Positions 16,066 to 24,454 of a stretch of DNA of 52,185 nucleotides are shown in pieces. How positions within the stretch are numbered: position 1 is the first letter of the stretch; each line of letters opens with the position of its first letter. A model generated the notes under the pieces. The model was not told the DNA's origin. It saw only the letters and a list, made by a program, of their open reading frames with translations, and made no database searches. The translations under genes and the position numbers were made by a program. The DNA is from an uncultured Lachnospiraceae bacterium (GTDB lineage Bacteria; Bacillota; Clostridia; Lachnospirales; Lachnospiraceae), in assembly GCA_946536155.1 (NCBI GenBank), contig CAMNEB010000002.1:1-52185 (forward strand), in the 5' to 3' direction.

Positions 16066-17055
16066 TTAAAGGTATCTGTCGGCCCACTCATCCGGTATCT
16101 CGCCGGGGTGCTTTTCCATGTATTCCCTGACCACCTTCTGATGCGCGGAATAGTACGGATAATCATGAGGTGACGATCTGCGGGGGATGTAATAATTCTT
16201 CCCGTAGTTCCTGCCCAGGATCGTATCATACCCCGAAGGTATGCGGATATATCCGCTCTCAAAGGGGACCATGAAAACATCGTCAAAGCATTCCTTCGGG
16301 AACATCATGTGTTCGCCTTCAAACGTAAGATGTCCGATATTTGCGATATATCTGCTCTCCTCCGGAGTGTTCATTGAATCCGTAAGGTCCAGCAGGATGT
16401 TCAGCTGTCTGAGAATATCCCTGTCCGGATCGAATTCATATCCGGTGATCATGGATATCTGTGAGAGCACCTCCGAAGGCTCAAGCCTGTTACCGTCCCT
16501 GTCTGTAAGGGGGCCCGCTCCGTTCATTATCTTCCTGCACAGTTCCGTTGCCTGATAGATCCTGTAATGGAGATCCGTATGCGCCCTTCTCTCCTCTTCA
16601 TCTCCGACGACATAGTCGAGAGGATATATATCAAGGCCCGCAGGGAAAGGAAAACCGCAGAACTCCTCAGCTCTTTTCTCATTGAAGATGACACTGCGGG
16701 TATTGTTCAGCCTGGTGATGCAGTCATATTCATGAGTCGGTTCGTCGTAATTGATCAGCAGATAACCCTGCGGAAGCAGTGCCGGAGCCACTCTCAGGAA
16801 CTGCTCATAATCACTCCTCAGCATAGCGACATCCACATCGTCGTCCCAGGGAACAAAGCCCTTGTGCCTTACGGCACCGAGGAGCGTTCCGCAGAATGCG
16901 AACCATTTGAGGGAGTGAGCCTCGCAGATCCTGTCGAATACTTCAAGGACCTTAAGCTGCGCACCCCAGCATCTCTTCATGAGTCCCGGGACAGGAAAAT
17001 CATCGCGGACCTCATCCTGAAAGAAATCTTCATCTAGCTCAAAATGAACGGACAT
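16066..17055 (-). CDS. LicD-family phosphotransferase, copy 1
   Basis: A 329-residue paralogue of the next gene. The LicD core runs over residues 48-80 with LKWFAFCGTLLGAVRHKG and PWDDDVDVAM; the three consecutive Asp residues are intact. The N-terminus MKRCWGAQLKVLE and the C-terminal SSPHDYPYY recur in the partner, showing tandem duplication. The start overlaps the radical SAM stop by one base. With the choline-type cell-wall-binding lysozyme at 23-24.5 kb, phosphocholine or phosphoethanolamine decoration of a surface polymer is possible, but that is inference. Confidence 0.9.
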   Translation of the reverse strand: MSVHFELDEDFFQDEVRDDFPVPGLMKRCWGAQLKVLEVFDRICEAHSLKWFAFCGTLLGAVRHKGFVPWDDDVDVAMLRSDYEQFLRVAPALLPQGYLLINYDEPTHEYDCITRLNNTRSVIFNEKRAEEFCGFPFPAGLDIYPLDYVVGDEEERRAHTDLHYRIYQATELCRKIMNGAGPLTDRDGNRLEPSEVLSQISMITGYEFDPDRDILRQLNILLDLTDSMNTPEESRYIANIGHLTFEGEHMMFPKECFDDVFMVPFESGYIRIPSGYDTILGRNYGKNYYIPRRSSPHDYPYYSAHQKVVREYMEKHPGEIPDEWADRYL

Positions 17056-18032
17056 TAACTCCTCCAGTCAAAGATACTCACGTTACCGCACGACTTTTTA
17101 AGGGCTTCCTTCATAAAACCTTCCATACAGATCCTGACCTTTTCGGGATACTGATAATATCCGTCTTCACAGATATACGGATACTGCGCGATCAGAGAAT
17201 CCGGCATTTTCTTTCTCATATTCTTAAGGTACTGGTCGGAGATCCTGAAGGATCCTATGCTGATATCCTTTATCAGAGCGGTATCCAGGCTGCCTGCTAT
17301 CGTCTCAGCCAGCTGTCCGTAGATATCCCTCCAGTTCCTCACATAGATCATCGGATCGATGCACAGTCTGACGGGGAATCCCGCCTCCTGCGCGGCCGAT
17401 GCGGCTTTAAGCCTGGCAGCCGGTCCCGGAGCACCCTTTTCATATTTCAGAGCGATATCATCGGGCGAAAGAGTAAAGGCAAAGATCGCCCTGTCACTTA
17501 CGGGAAGTTTTGAATAGATGTCAGTCCTCGAGCACTTGGTTCGAAACTCCGCGCTCAGGTTCTCATGATCTCTGACTCTTTCGCACCACGCTGCGATAAA
17601 TCCCGTGATGTCCTCTATCGCGGTAAGGTCGGTATTGTACGAAGCACACACATATACGGGGAACTGACGCTCCAGATCTTCAAGCTCCGTAAAGGTCTCT
17701 TCAAGATCCGTAAAGATGCACATATCCTTTCCGGGATACATCCCCTTAAGAAAACAGTACTCGCAGTCATAGACGCAGTTCATCACTCCGGGAGAATAGT
17801 AGAAATGCTCATTTCCGAAGCTCTGGCATACCGGCGCGCCCTCATAGAGCCTTTTTCCGGGATTGTGCGCAAGGATCAGGTTCCTGCCTTCTTTTTTCCT
17901 GTCGAATATATCCTTGTAATGATCTATATAAACAGGCTCATCGCACCCGAGCCTTTTCAGGATGCCGAGAGTGACTCGATCGGATGCGGCTCTTTTCTCC
18001 ACATATATATTTTCAAAAAGCGCATGCGACAT
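17055..18032 (-). CDS. Spore-photoproduct-lyase-like radical SAM protein
   Basis: A 325-residue radical SAM protein. The cluster motif C86-x3-C90-x2-C93 sits in NCVYDCEYCFLKGMYP. It is preceded by IDHYKDIF, LILAHNPG and PVCQSFGNEHFYYS, which are hallmarks of spore photoproduct lyase (SplB) and its relatives. Cys129 in YVCASYNTD may correspond to the hydrogen-donor cysteine region, but the alignment is by eye. Classical SplB repairs the thymine dimer of spore DNA. Relatives in other species have unknown substrates. The start overlaps the 77-aa gene by 20 bases. Its place at the head of a licD/transporter operon does not suggest spore DNA repair by itself. Confidence 0.85.
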   Translation of the reverse strand: MSHALFENIYVEKRAASDRVTLGILKRLGCDEPVYIDHYKDIFDRKKEGRNLILAHNPGKRLYEGAPVCQSFGNEHFYYSPGVMNCVYDCEYCFLKGMYPGKDMCIFTDLEETFTELEDLERQFPVYVCASYNTDLTAIEDITGFIAAWCERVRDHENLSAEFRTKCSRTDIYSKLPVSDRAIFAFTLSPDDIALKYEKGAPGPAARLKAASAAQEAGFPVRLCIDPMIYVRNWRDIYGQLAETIAGSLDTALIKDISIGSFRISDQYLKNMRKKMPDSLIAQYPYICEDGYYQYPEKVRICMEGFMKEALKKSCGNVSIFDWRS

Positions 18033-18246
18033 TATCGTATATCTCCGCCAGAGCCTTTTTCGATCCGTTTTTGTCGGTGCAGGGGAGCACCCCCTTGTCG
18101 ATCAGTTCCTTCCTGATGCTCTCCATATCTATCCCCGCGATATCCGCATAAATGCATATCTGTCTGAGCCGGTTTTTCATGGAAAAACTCAGCTCCATTT
18201 CTGAGGATAAGATATCAAATATTTCCGTGTTTTTAATTTCGCCCAT
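18013..18246 (-). CDS. Small 77-aa protein upstream of the SPL-like gene
   Basis: A small protein predicted to be mostly helical (IFDILSSEMELSFSMKNRLR, then a KELIDKG turn). It has no recognised domain. A promoter with consensus-like boxes ends 10 bases before its start codon, so it is the first gene of the operon, and its last 20 bases overlap the radical SAM gene. In Bacillus the lyase splB is preceded by splA, a regulator of similar size. I see no clear sequence match to SplA, so the parallel is positional only. The gene is judged real from promoter, overlap and amino acid composition. Confidence 0.6.
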   Translation of the reverse strand: MGEIKNTEIFDILSSEMELSFSMKNRLRQICIYADIAGIDMESIRKELIDKGVLPCTDKNGSKKALAEIYDNVACAF

Positions 18247-18256
18247 AATCTGTTTA

Positions 18257-18285
18257 AGTATACCTTTTTTAAAAATCCCCTACAA
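18257..18285 (-). promoter_or_regulatory. Promoter of the radical SAM/licD/tldDE/ABC operon
   Basis: Minus strand: TTGTAG (18280-18285), a 17-base spacer and TATACT (18257-18262). It is the only good promoter pair seen before the compact block of genes that ends at 7018. The transcript start would lie within a few bases of the first ATG, implying a very short leader. Confidence 0.55.
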
Positions 18286-18300
18286 TGATGAAATTTACTG

Positions 18301-18306
18301 TATAAT
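18301..18306 (+). promoter_or_regulatory. -10 box of the divergent plus-strand pair
   Basis: A perfect TATAAT lies 39 bases before the ATG at 18346. No good -35 box is seen at the right distance, so the promoter may be weak or activator-dependent. The ribosome-binding site GGGAG follows 8 bases before the start. Confidence 0.4.
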
Positions 18307-18345
18307 GCTGTATTAGGGTGCTTTGACGCCCTTTGGGAGATCAAT

Positions 18346-19962
18346 ATGAAGTTCGATATTCTGAAGAACAGATACTATCTGTATATAACGGAATTCTTTT
18401 CCGGAATGGCACTGATGGCGGTGGAACTGGGCGCATCCAGGCTCCTTGCACCGTATTTTTCTTCATCACAGATAGTCTGGACCATAATCATAGGAACGAT
18501 AATGATAGCAATGGCTCTCGGCAACGTGGCGGGAGGGAGATGGGCGGACAAGGATCCCGATCCCAAAAGGCTCTTTTTCAGGATCCTGATCGCAGCCGTC
18601 TGGATCGCGTTCATACCCGTCCTCGGAAAATATATCATCCTTGCCATCACGGGACTCATGGTGGTGACCGTCTCCACCGGACTCCTGATATGGTCATCCT
18701 TCATCGCCTGCATGGTGATATTCGTCTATCCCCTTTTCCTTCTGGGCACGGTGACCCCCTCCCTAGTCAAATACACCATCTCCGACATCGAAGAGAGCGG
18801 ATCCGTCGCGGGCAGGCTGGGCGCATGCAACACCATCGGTTCCATAATAGGCACCTTTCTTCCCACATTTGTGACGATACCGTCGGTGGGAACGAGCATA
18901 ACCTTCCTGATCTTTTCCGGGATACTCCTTGCGATAGGCCTGCTGTATTTTGTCTCTGCGGGCAAAAAGCTCATCTTCTCCGCCGTATGTCTCGTGCTTT
19001 TTGTCATCGCCTGCATATTCGGCCACACATCCAATTTTGCCTTCTGGGAATCCTCCCTGACATACGAAGGGGAATCCGTCTACAATTACCTTCAGGTAAG
19101 AGATACCGAAAGGGCCACATATCTTTCCACCAATGTCATCTTCGGAGTGCAGTCCATGAGAGTCAAATCCGGCGACCTCACGGGAATGTACTATGATTAC
19201 GCACTTGCAGCTCCCGTTATGGCCATGGGGGATGAAGATACGGTCCCTTCTTCGGAGGAAGGCCCGGAGATCCTCATTCTCGGAATGGGCACCGGAACCT
19301 ATGCCGTCCAGTGCAAAAAATATTTCGAGGGCTGCGACATAACGGGCGTCGAGATTGACGAGAAGATAACGGATCTTGCCCGGGAATACTTCGCACTTCC
19401 GGATGATATAAAGGTCTATACCTATGACGGAAGGGCGTTTCTCAATGCCGATGACAAAAAATACGATGTGATAATGGTGGATGCATACCAGGACATAACG
19501 ATCCCCTTTCAGATGAGCTCCGCGGAATTCTTCACTCTCGTAAGAGACCATCTCAAGGATAACGGAATAATGGTCATGAACATGAACATGCACGGAAACG
19601 GTGAGACCGACATCACGACCTACCTGTCGGATACCGTCTCTTCCGTTTTCAGAAATGTCTCCACGGTAAATGTCGCAGGCTCCACAAACCGCGAGCTCTT
19701 CGCTTCACAGAATGTGGATCTTTCCGATGCCCTTTATAACGGTTCCTTAAGCATCTCGGATCCGTCCCTCAAAAGGCAGCTGGATACCGTTTCCGAAAAC
19801 ATGATCCCCTACGAAAACACCGGTCTCATATTTACGGATGACAAGGCTCCCGTTGAGCTCCTCGGAATGGAAGTCATCGACACTCTCATAAACGGAGAGA
19901 TCGGATACTACAAGGAGATATTTGAAAAAGACGGCCTTAGCGGACTGATAGAAAGCTTTTAG
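18346..19962 (+). CDS. Membrane-fused spermidine-synthase-like protein
   Basis: A 538-residue fusion. Residues 1 to about 230 hold seven or eight membrane helices, beginning YLYITEFFSGMALMAVELG, with a Gly-rich GNVAGGRWADKD loop. The C-terminal half is an aminopropyltransferase-type Rossmann domain: ILGMGTGTYAV for the nucleoside pocket, VEID for its acidic residue, YDGRAFL and MVDAYQD in the active-site region. Such fusions are common in Clostridia and are usually annotated as spermidine synthase or fused MFS/spermidine synthase, yet the substrate is unproven. The gene is followed 9 bases later by an acyltransferase gene and both have good ribosome-binding sites, so they form an operon. Confidence 0.85.
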   Translation: MKFDILKNRYYLYITEFFSGMALMAVELGASRLLAPYFSSSQIVWTIIIGTIMIAMALGNVAGGRWADKDPDPKRLFFRILIAAVWIAFIPVLGKYIILAITGLMVVTVSTGLLIWSSFIACMVIFVYPLFLLGTVTPSLVKYTISDIEESGSVAGRLGACNTIGSIIGTFLPTFVTIPSVGTSITFLIFSGILLAIGLLYFVSAGKKLIFSAVCLVLFVIACIFGHTSNFAFWESSLTYEGESVYNYLQVRDTERATYLSTNVIFGVQSMRVKSGDLTGMYYDYALAAPVMAMGDEDTVPSSEEGPEILILGMGTGTYAVQCKKYFEGCDITGVEIDEKITDLAREYFALPDDIKVYTYDGRAFLNADDKKYDVIMVDAYQDITIPFQMSSAEFFTLVRDHLKDNGIMVMNMNMHGNGETDITTYLSDTVSSVFRNVSTVNVAGSTNRELFASQNVDLSDALYNGSLSISDPSLKRQLDTVSENMIPYENTGLIFTDDKAPVELLGMEVIDTLINGEIGYYKEIFEKDGLSGLIESF

Positions 19963-19971
19963 AGGATAAAG

Positions 19972-21258
19972 ATGAAGATAAAGACCGTAAAACTCTCATA
20001 CGAAGAGGTCATGGCCCTTCCCCGCCCGAAGGTCCGCAGTCCCCGGAAGCCCTCTCCCTTTCTCAGGCTCCTCGTAAAAACCCTTGCTTCGGGAGAACTG
20101 AAAAAGGCGGACTTTACGGTAAACGAAGGCGATATGAAAGGCATCCCGTCAGGCAGGAGCATTCTCTATCTCATGAACCATTCCTGTTTTACGGATCTGA
20201 TGATAGCCTCGCACGTCATCAAAGAACCCTACAGCATCGTCAGCACGACGGATGCGATGGTCGGAAAACAGGCGCTCATGAGAGCCGTCGGATGCATCCC
20301 CACCAGAAAATTCCAGCCGGATATCAGGCTGATCAGGGACATATCCTATTCCCTCGATACCCTGGGGTGTTCCGTCCTCATGTACCCGGAGGCGGGATAC
20401 TCTTTTGACGGGACCACCACCACGCTTCCCGAATCTCTCGGAAAGCTGATCAAGGTACTCGGTCACCCCGTGGTGATGATACGGTCACACGGAGCATTCC
20501 TTCACGATCCTCTCTATAACGGACTGAGGCTCAGGAAATGCAGGATATCCGCGGACAAATACACCCTCTTTACGGAGGAAGAACTGGGCACCCTGTCTGT
20601 TCCGGATATAAACAGACGTATAGGCGAAGCTTTTTCTTTTGACAATCTGAAGGAACAGTTCGAAACGGGAACAAAGATCACGGAGCCTTTCCGTGCCGAG
20701 GGTCTTTCAAGAGTGCTCTATAAATGTCCGGTATGCGGATGCGAAGGAAAAATGCACGCCTCAGGCATAAGCCTTAAATGCGGCGCCTGTGAGGCATCAT
20801 GGGATCTTACGGAGCTGGGAAAAATGGAATTTAAGGGAAGCGCCGAAGGCCCCCTTGCGGCTCCCGTCATGTTCGATCATATCCCGGACTGGTTTGCATG
20901 GGAGCGGAGCTGTGTGAGAAAAGAACTGGAAGATAAAACATACTCTCTCGATGTCCCAGTACATATCTGTATGATAGTCGACAACAAAGCCTTTTATGAT
21001 GTGGGGGACGGAAGGCTCACCCACTCTCTGTCAGGCTTTCACCTGACAGGATGTGACGGAAAGCTTGATTTTCTGCAGAAGCCACTGGCTTCATACAGCG
21101 TCAATTCGGATTATTTTTTCTATGAGATCGGCGATATGATCTCCATAGGAGACAACGATAAACTCTTTTACTGTTTTCCGCCGCAGGATACGGACGTGGT
21201 CGCCAAAACCCGTCTTGCAGCGGAGGAACTCTATAAGATGCGTAAAGGCAGGCTTTAA
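19972..21258 (+). CDS. PlsC-like acyltransferase with C-terminal zinc ribbon
   Basis: A 428-residue protein. The first 200 residues form a lysophospholipid acyltransferase-like domain: NHSCFTD matches NHx4D, and MYPEAGYSFDG occupies the position of the substrate-binding EGTR motif. Around residue 250 follows a zinc ribbon (CPVC and CGAC pairs about 20 residues apart) and a C-terminal domain of about 150 residues that I do not recognise. Normal PlsC proteins are about 240 residues and lack the ribbon. It probably acylates a membrane lipid or related alcohol. The stop overlaps the convergent GGDEF gene by 4 bases. Confidence 0.82.
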   Translation: MKIKTVKLSYEEVMALPRPKVRSPRKPSPFLRLLVKTLASGELKKADFTVNEGDMKGIPSGRSILYLMNHSCFTDLMIASHVIKEPYSIVSTTDAMVGKQALMRAVGCIPTRKFQPDIRLIRDISYSLDTLGCSVLMYPEAGYSFDGTTTTLPESLGKLIKVLGHPVVMIRSHGAFLHDPLYNGLRLRKCRISADKYTLFTEEELGTLSVPDINRRIGEAFSFDNLKEQFETGTKITEPFRAEGLSRVLYKCPVCGCEGKMHASGISLKCGACEASWDLTELGKMEFKGSAEGPLAAPVMFDHIPDWFAWERSCVRKELEDKTYSLDVPVHICMIVDNKAFYDVGDGRLTHSLSGFHLTGCDGKLDFLQKPLASYSVNSDYFFYEIGDMISIGDNDKLFYCFPPQDTDVVAKTRLAAEELYKMRKGRL

Positions 21259-22976
21259 CGGCCTGCCTTCATTTCTTTCTTCATTTCATACATTCTGTTA
21301 TCCGCGATCCTGAGTCCGTCCCTTACTGATGCAGCGGTGCCCTCCTTAGAATCATAGACCCCGTATGCAGTGCTCATCGTAAGCCCCGAATGCCCCGTAT
21401 CCCTGCCGGAGAGTATCGCGTTCAGGTCCCTGAGCTTTTCGTCCAGCCACTGTCTGTCCCTGTCTTCTTCCGGCAGCATTACCAGCACGAACTCGTCACC
21501 GCCGGTCCTTGCCATATATCCCTTTCCTTCGAAGACCAGCTTCAGAGTCTCCGCAAACTGCACGATGTATCTGTCTCCCTGGTCATGTCCGTAGGTATCG
21601 TTTGCCTTCTTCAGGTAGTTTAAGTCAAACTGGACCAGCACATAACGCGAACCGGAATAATCAACCTCGTCGTAATAATTCTCGGCGGACTGTCTGTTGT
21701 AGAATCCCGTGAGCGGATCGGTAAATGCGAGCTTTGAGATGATGCCGAGCCTCTCTTCTTCCCTTGCGTCATTGATCGCACCGCTCATGTAGTCAAAGAA
21801 CAGCGACAGGACGAAGAATATCATCACCACGTAAATGGTGTTCATGGAAAAACCGGCGCCGCCGTTGGGCGAAAAATAATACAGATAATTGAATCTGACA
21901 AGATCGATCATCGCGGCTATTCCGGTAAAGAGAGTTGCGTAGGTGGAGATCCTGCGCCTTCCCTGACCCTTTTTAAGATCGATGATGCGGGTGCCCACAA
22001 CAAGGATGAGTGTCACGGCATCGAGAGCGTGCGAAACGGACAGATGTGCCCTGAGGCTCTGGCCGTTTATCATATGCTGATGGAGATTGAGAAGGAAGAA
22101 CAGCGCACATGCCACCCACGCCATTCCGAATATGACATTCCTTGTGGCGATCCTGTCACTTTTGTCATTTTCAAAATGATATCCGACAAAAAATACGGGG
22201 ATCAGATAGAAGGCAAAATATTTGATCTCAGACTTGAGGATGATATCCTCCATGAAGATCTCGGTAAGATCCATCTCTCCCATGATCCAGATGCCGAGTG
22301 CTATGGCAAAGAGCGCAAGGTTACCCAGCCTGAAGATATCGATGGGTGAATAGGTCCTTCTGAATTCAAGAGCCACGGTGGTAAGTGCCATGGAGCATCC
22401 GACCACTATAAAGAAAAATGCAAGGGCAAGGTACCATATCCTGTCTGCCGCATAGTCCTGACGGAAGGTTGAAGCCCTCCATATCTCGGGACTGTCTATG
22501 GACGAAAAGGCATTGTCCTCTCCCGCCCTCATCACAATGGACAGCTTCCTTCCGCCGCTTCCGGGGCCGGGCATCACGGTATAGAATCCGTTTCCCAGCG
22601 GCTGTCCCGTTGCATACCTTGCGGTATCTTCCCTGAATATCTCCTCACCGTCTATATACACGATCACGTCGGTATAGTGAAGATGCACCAGAATGGTGGA
22701 ATCATCGGACATATTTTCCGGAAGGATGCAGTTAAGAGTGATCCTGTCACCCTTTCTGATATTCCTGAAAGTGAAGGTCCTGAGGTCTATGCCGGAGTAC
22801 CTCTCGGAGTTGACGACAACATCCCATCCGTAGTTCAGAACGGTCTTCGGGGCCGCGTTTTTTCCCATTCTCGCAAACAGCCAGACTGTAAAGACAACGC
22901 AGCTCAAGCACAGGAGTCCGATGAACATAACTCCGAACAGCAGAAGTATCTTGTTTATGCCAACCTTATTTTTCAT
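21255..22976 (-). CDS. Membrane diguanylate cyclase (7TM sensor + GGDEF)
   Basis: A 573-residue protein predicted to make cyclic di-GMP. After an N-terminal helix (about 10-35) comes an extracellular beta-rich region of about 140 residues, then about seven helices, a layout like 7TMR-DISM sensors. The C-terminal GGDEF domain has the exact GGDEF motif at 492-496 and the upstream DPLTGFYNR signature. No RxxD inhibitory site is seen at the usual place five residues before the motif, so product inhibition through that site is not expected. It is transcribed towards the acyltransferase gene, with ends overlapping by 4 bases. Confidence 0.9.
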   Translation of the reverse strand: MKNKVGINKILLLFGVMFIGLLCLSCVVFTVWLFARMGKNAAPKTVLNYGWDVVVNSERYSGIDLRTFTFRNIRKGDRITLNCILPENMSDDSTILVHLHYTDVIVYIDGEEIFREDTARYATGQPLGNGFYTVMPGPGSGGRKLSIVMRAGEDNAFSSIDSPEIWRASTFRQDYAADRIWYLALAFFFIVVGCSMALTTVALEFRRTYSPIDIFRLGNLALFAIALGIWIMGEMDLTEIFMEDIILKSEIKYFAFYLIPVFFVGYHFENDKSDRIATRNVIFGMAWVACALFFLLNLHQHMINGQSLRAHLSVSHALDAVTLILVVGTRIIDLKKGQGRRRISTYATLFTGIAAMIDLVRFNYLYYFSPNGGAGFSMNTIYVVMIFFVLSLFFDYMSGAINDAREEERLGIISKLAFTDPLTGFYNRQSAENYYDEVDYSGSRYVLVQFDLNYLKKANDTYGHDQGDRYIVQFAETLKLVFEGKGYMARTGGDEFVLVMLPEEDRDRQWLDEKLRDLNAILSGRDTGHSGLTMSTAYGVYDSKEGTAASVRDGLRIADNRMYEMKKEMKAGR

Positions 22977-23008
22977 TTTTCATGCCGCCTTTAAAAGCGG
23001 CGGGCGGG

Positions 23009-24454
23009 TCATCTGATCATCACTGCAAGTCCGGTGGGATCCGCAGCATAGACATGGCCGAGTGCATCCGTTGCAGTTCCGTTTACGAGAAGTGCTCCTC
23101 CCTTTGCGGGATCAAAGTAGAATGAAAGTCCGCTCATGGTCACAAGTCCGGTCTGAAGATGTCCCGACAGGTCCGAGAAATACATGGAATTTCCGTCCGA
23201 GAACAATCCCTTCTGAAGCGAACCGTCGACGCCGAAATAATAGATATTTATTCCGTCGGATATGAATCCTTTGGTCATTGCGCCGCCCTTTGCGGGATCA
23301 AAGAAATATGTGAGACCGTTAACGGTCTGGAATCCGCTCTGAATGTGGCCGAGTAAATCCGCATAATAGAACTGTCCGTTTGCCGCAAAGAGTCCGGTCT
23401 GCATGACTCCGGCTTCATTCAGGTAATAGATATTTACTCCGTCCGATATGAATCCGGTCTTCATCAGTCCGGTTATATCAAAGAAATAAGTATTGCCCGC
23501 TATGTTCCTCCATCCGGTCACCATATGTCCGTTCTCATCGAAGAATCTGACGCCGTCCGCAAGGTTTACAAAGCCCGTCCTCATAAGGCCCGTCTCATCA
23601 AAATAATAAACGAACTCACCGATGGGATAAAGCATGCCGGCGATCATATGTCCGAAAGGATCCAGGAAATAAGTACCGCCGTTTACAGTTGCGAAGGTGT
23701 TGGCCTGTCTGCGGTAATTGACATAGTAATAGGTGTATCCGTCCCTTGATATGAAGCCGCCCGGAACAAGATATGCGGACAGATCCTTGAACTGATAATC
23801 GATATCAACGGTTCCGGCTATTCCGGGAATGACTCCCTTATCGGTAGCCTGCCAGAATGCTGCGGTCTCATCTCCGCAGTAGCTGTACCACTGGGCCACC
23901 CACTTATCGTATCCGAAGGGTGCTATCTTATCGCGGAACATGCTCCTGTTCGAATATACCATTGGGTAATAGCCTGCGGCTTCGACCGTCTGGCAGAAGA
24001 CCTGGCATATCATGGCATTTGTAATGGGATCGAGTCTCTCCTGTCTGTAATTCTCAAGGTCTAAAACAACAGGCATGCTGATAACATAGGGAGCTATCGC
24101 ATTGATGATCCACTGAGCCTCGATCATCGCATCCGTGACATTTGAGGCGTAAGAATAAATGTACACGCCGGTCTTGATACCGGCAGCCTGTGCTGCGGCC
24201 ATATTCTGGAAAAATTTATCATCATATCCGTAAATGGTACCGCCGCATTTTATGAATGCAAACTCCACTCCGCTTGCCTTGACCGCATTCCAGTCGATAT
24301 TTCCCTGCCACGCGGATACGTCGATCCCCCATGAAATGGCGGATTCTGCGCCCTTGGCCTTAACTCTTCCGGCTTCTGCGGGAACGCAGGTGAAAGTGAT
24401 GATCACTGCAAGAACAATACAAACAACAGAACGAAATACTTTAAAAATCTTCAT
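23009..24454 (-). CDS. Secreted GH25 lysozyme with cell-wall-binding repeats
   Basis: A 481-residue secreted muramidase. The ATG at 24454 is preferred because GAGAGGGG lies 5 bases upstream and a signal peptide follows (to about residue 30, ending near VPAEAG). The GH25 domain starts at SWGIDVSAWQGNIDW with the catalytic Asp region and ends with WQATDKG and VDIDYQF. From about residue 235 onward about ten 20-residue units of the choline-binding/cell-wall-binding type follow (e.g. GLMRTGFVNLADGVRFFD). The ATGA overlap with the upstream acetyltransferase shows coupling. Such repeats bind choline in some species, but many clostridial ones bind other polymers. Confidence 0.93.
   Translation of the reverse strand: MKIFKVFRSVVCIVLAVIITFTCVPAEAGRVKAKGAESAISWGIDVSAWQGNIDWNAVKASGVEFAFIKCGGTIYGYDDKFFQNMAAAQAAGIKTGVYIYSYASNVTDAMIEAQWIINAIAPYVISMPVVLDLENYRQERLDPITNAMICQVFCQTVEAAGYYPMVYSNRSMFRDKIAPFGYDKWVAQWYSYCGDETAAFWQATDKGVIPGIAGTVDIDYQFKDLSAYLVPGGFISRDGYTYYYVNYRRQANTFATVNGGTYFLDPFGHMIAGMLYPIGEFVYYFDETGLMRTGFVNLADGVRFFDENGHMVTGWRNIAGNTYFFDITGLMKTGFISDGVNIYYLNEAGVMQTGLFAANGQFYYADLLGHIQSGFQTVNGLTYFFDPAKGGAMTKGFISDGINIYYFGVDGSLQKGLFSDGNSMYFSDLSGHLQTGLVTMSGLSFYFDPAKGGALLVNGTATDALGHVYAADPTGLAVMIR

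Noticed and set aside
14977-16173. 398-residue plus-strand frame
   Set aside because: It lies opposite the second LicD gene and overlaps the first; the LicD reading frame has clear motifs and coupling, so this is a shadow.
18763-19593. 276-residue minus-strand frame
   Set aside because: Antisense to the aminopropyltransferase-like fusion gene; composition is not protein-like.
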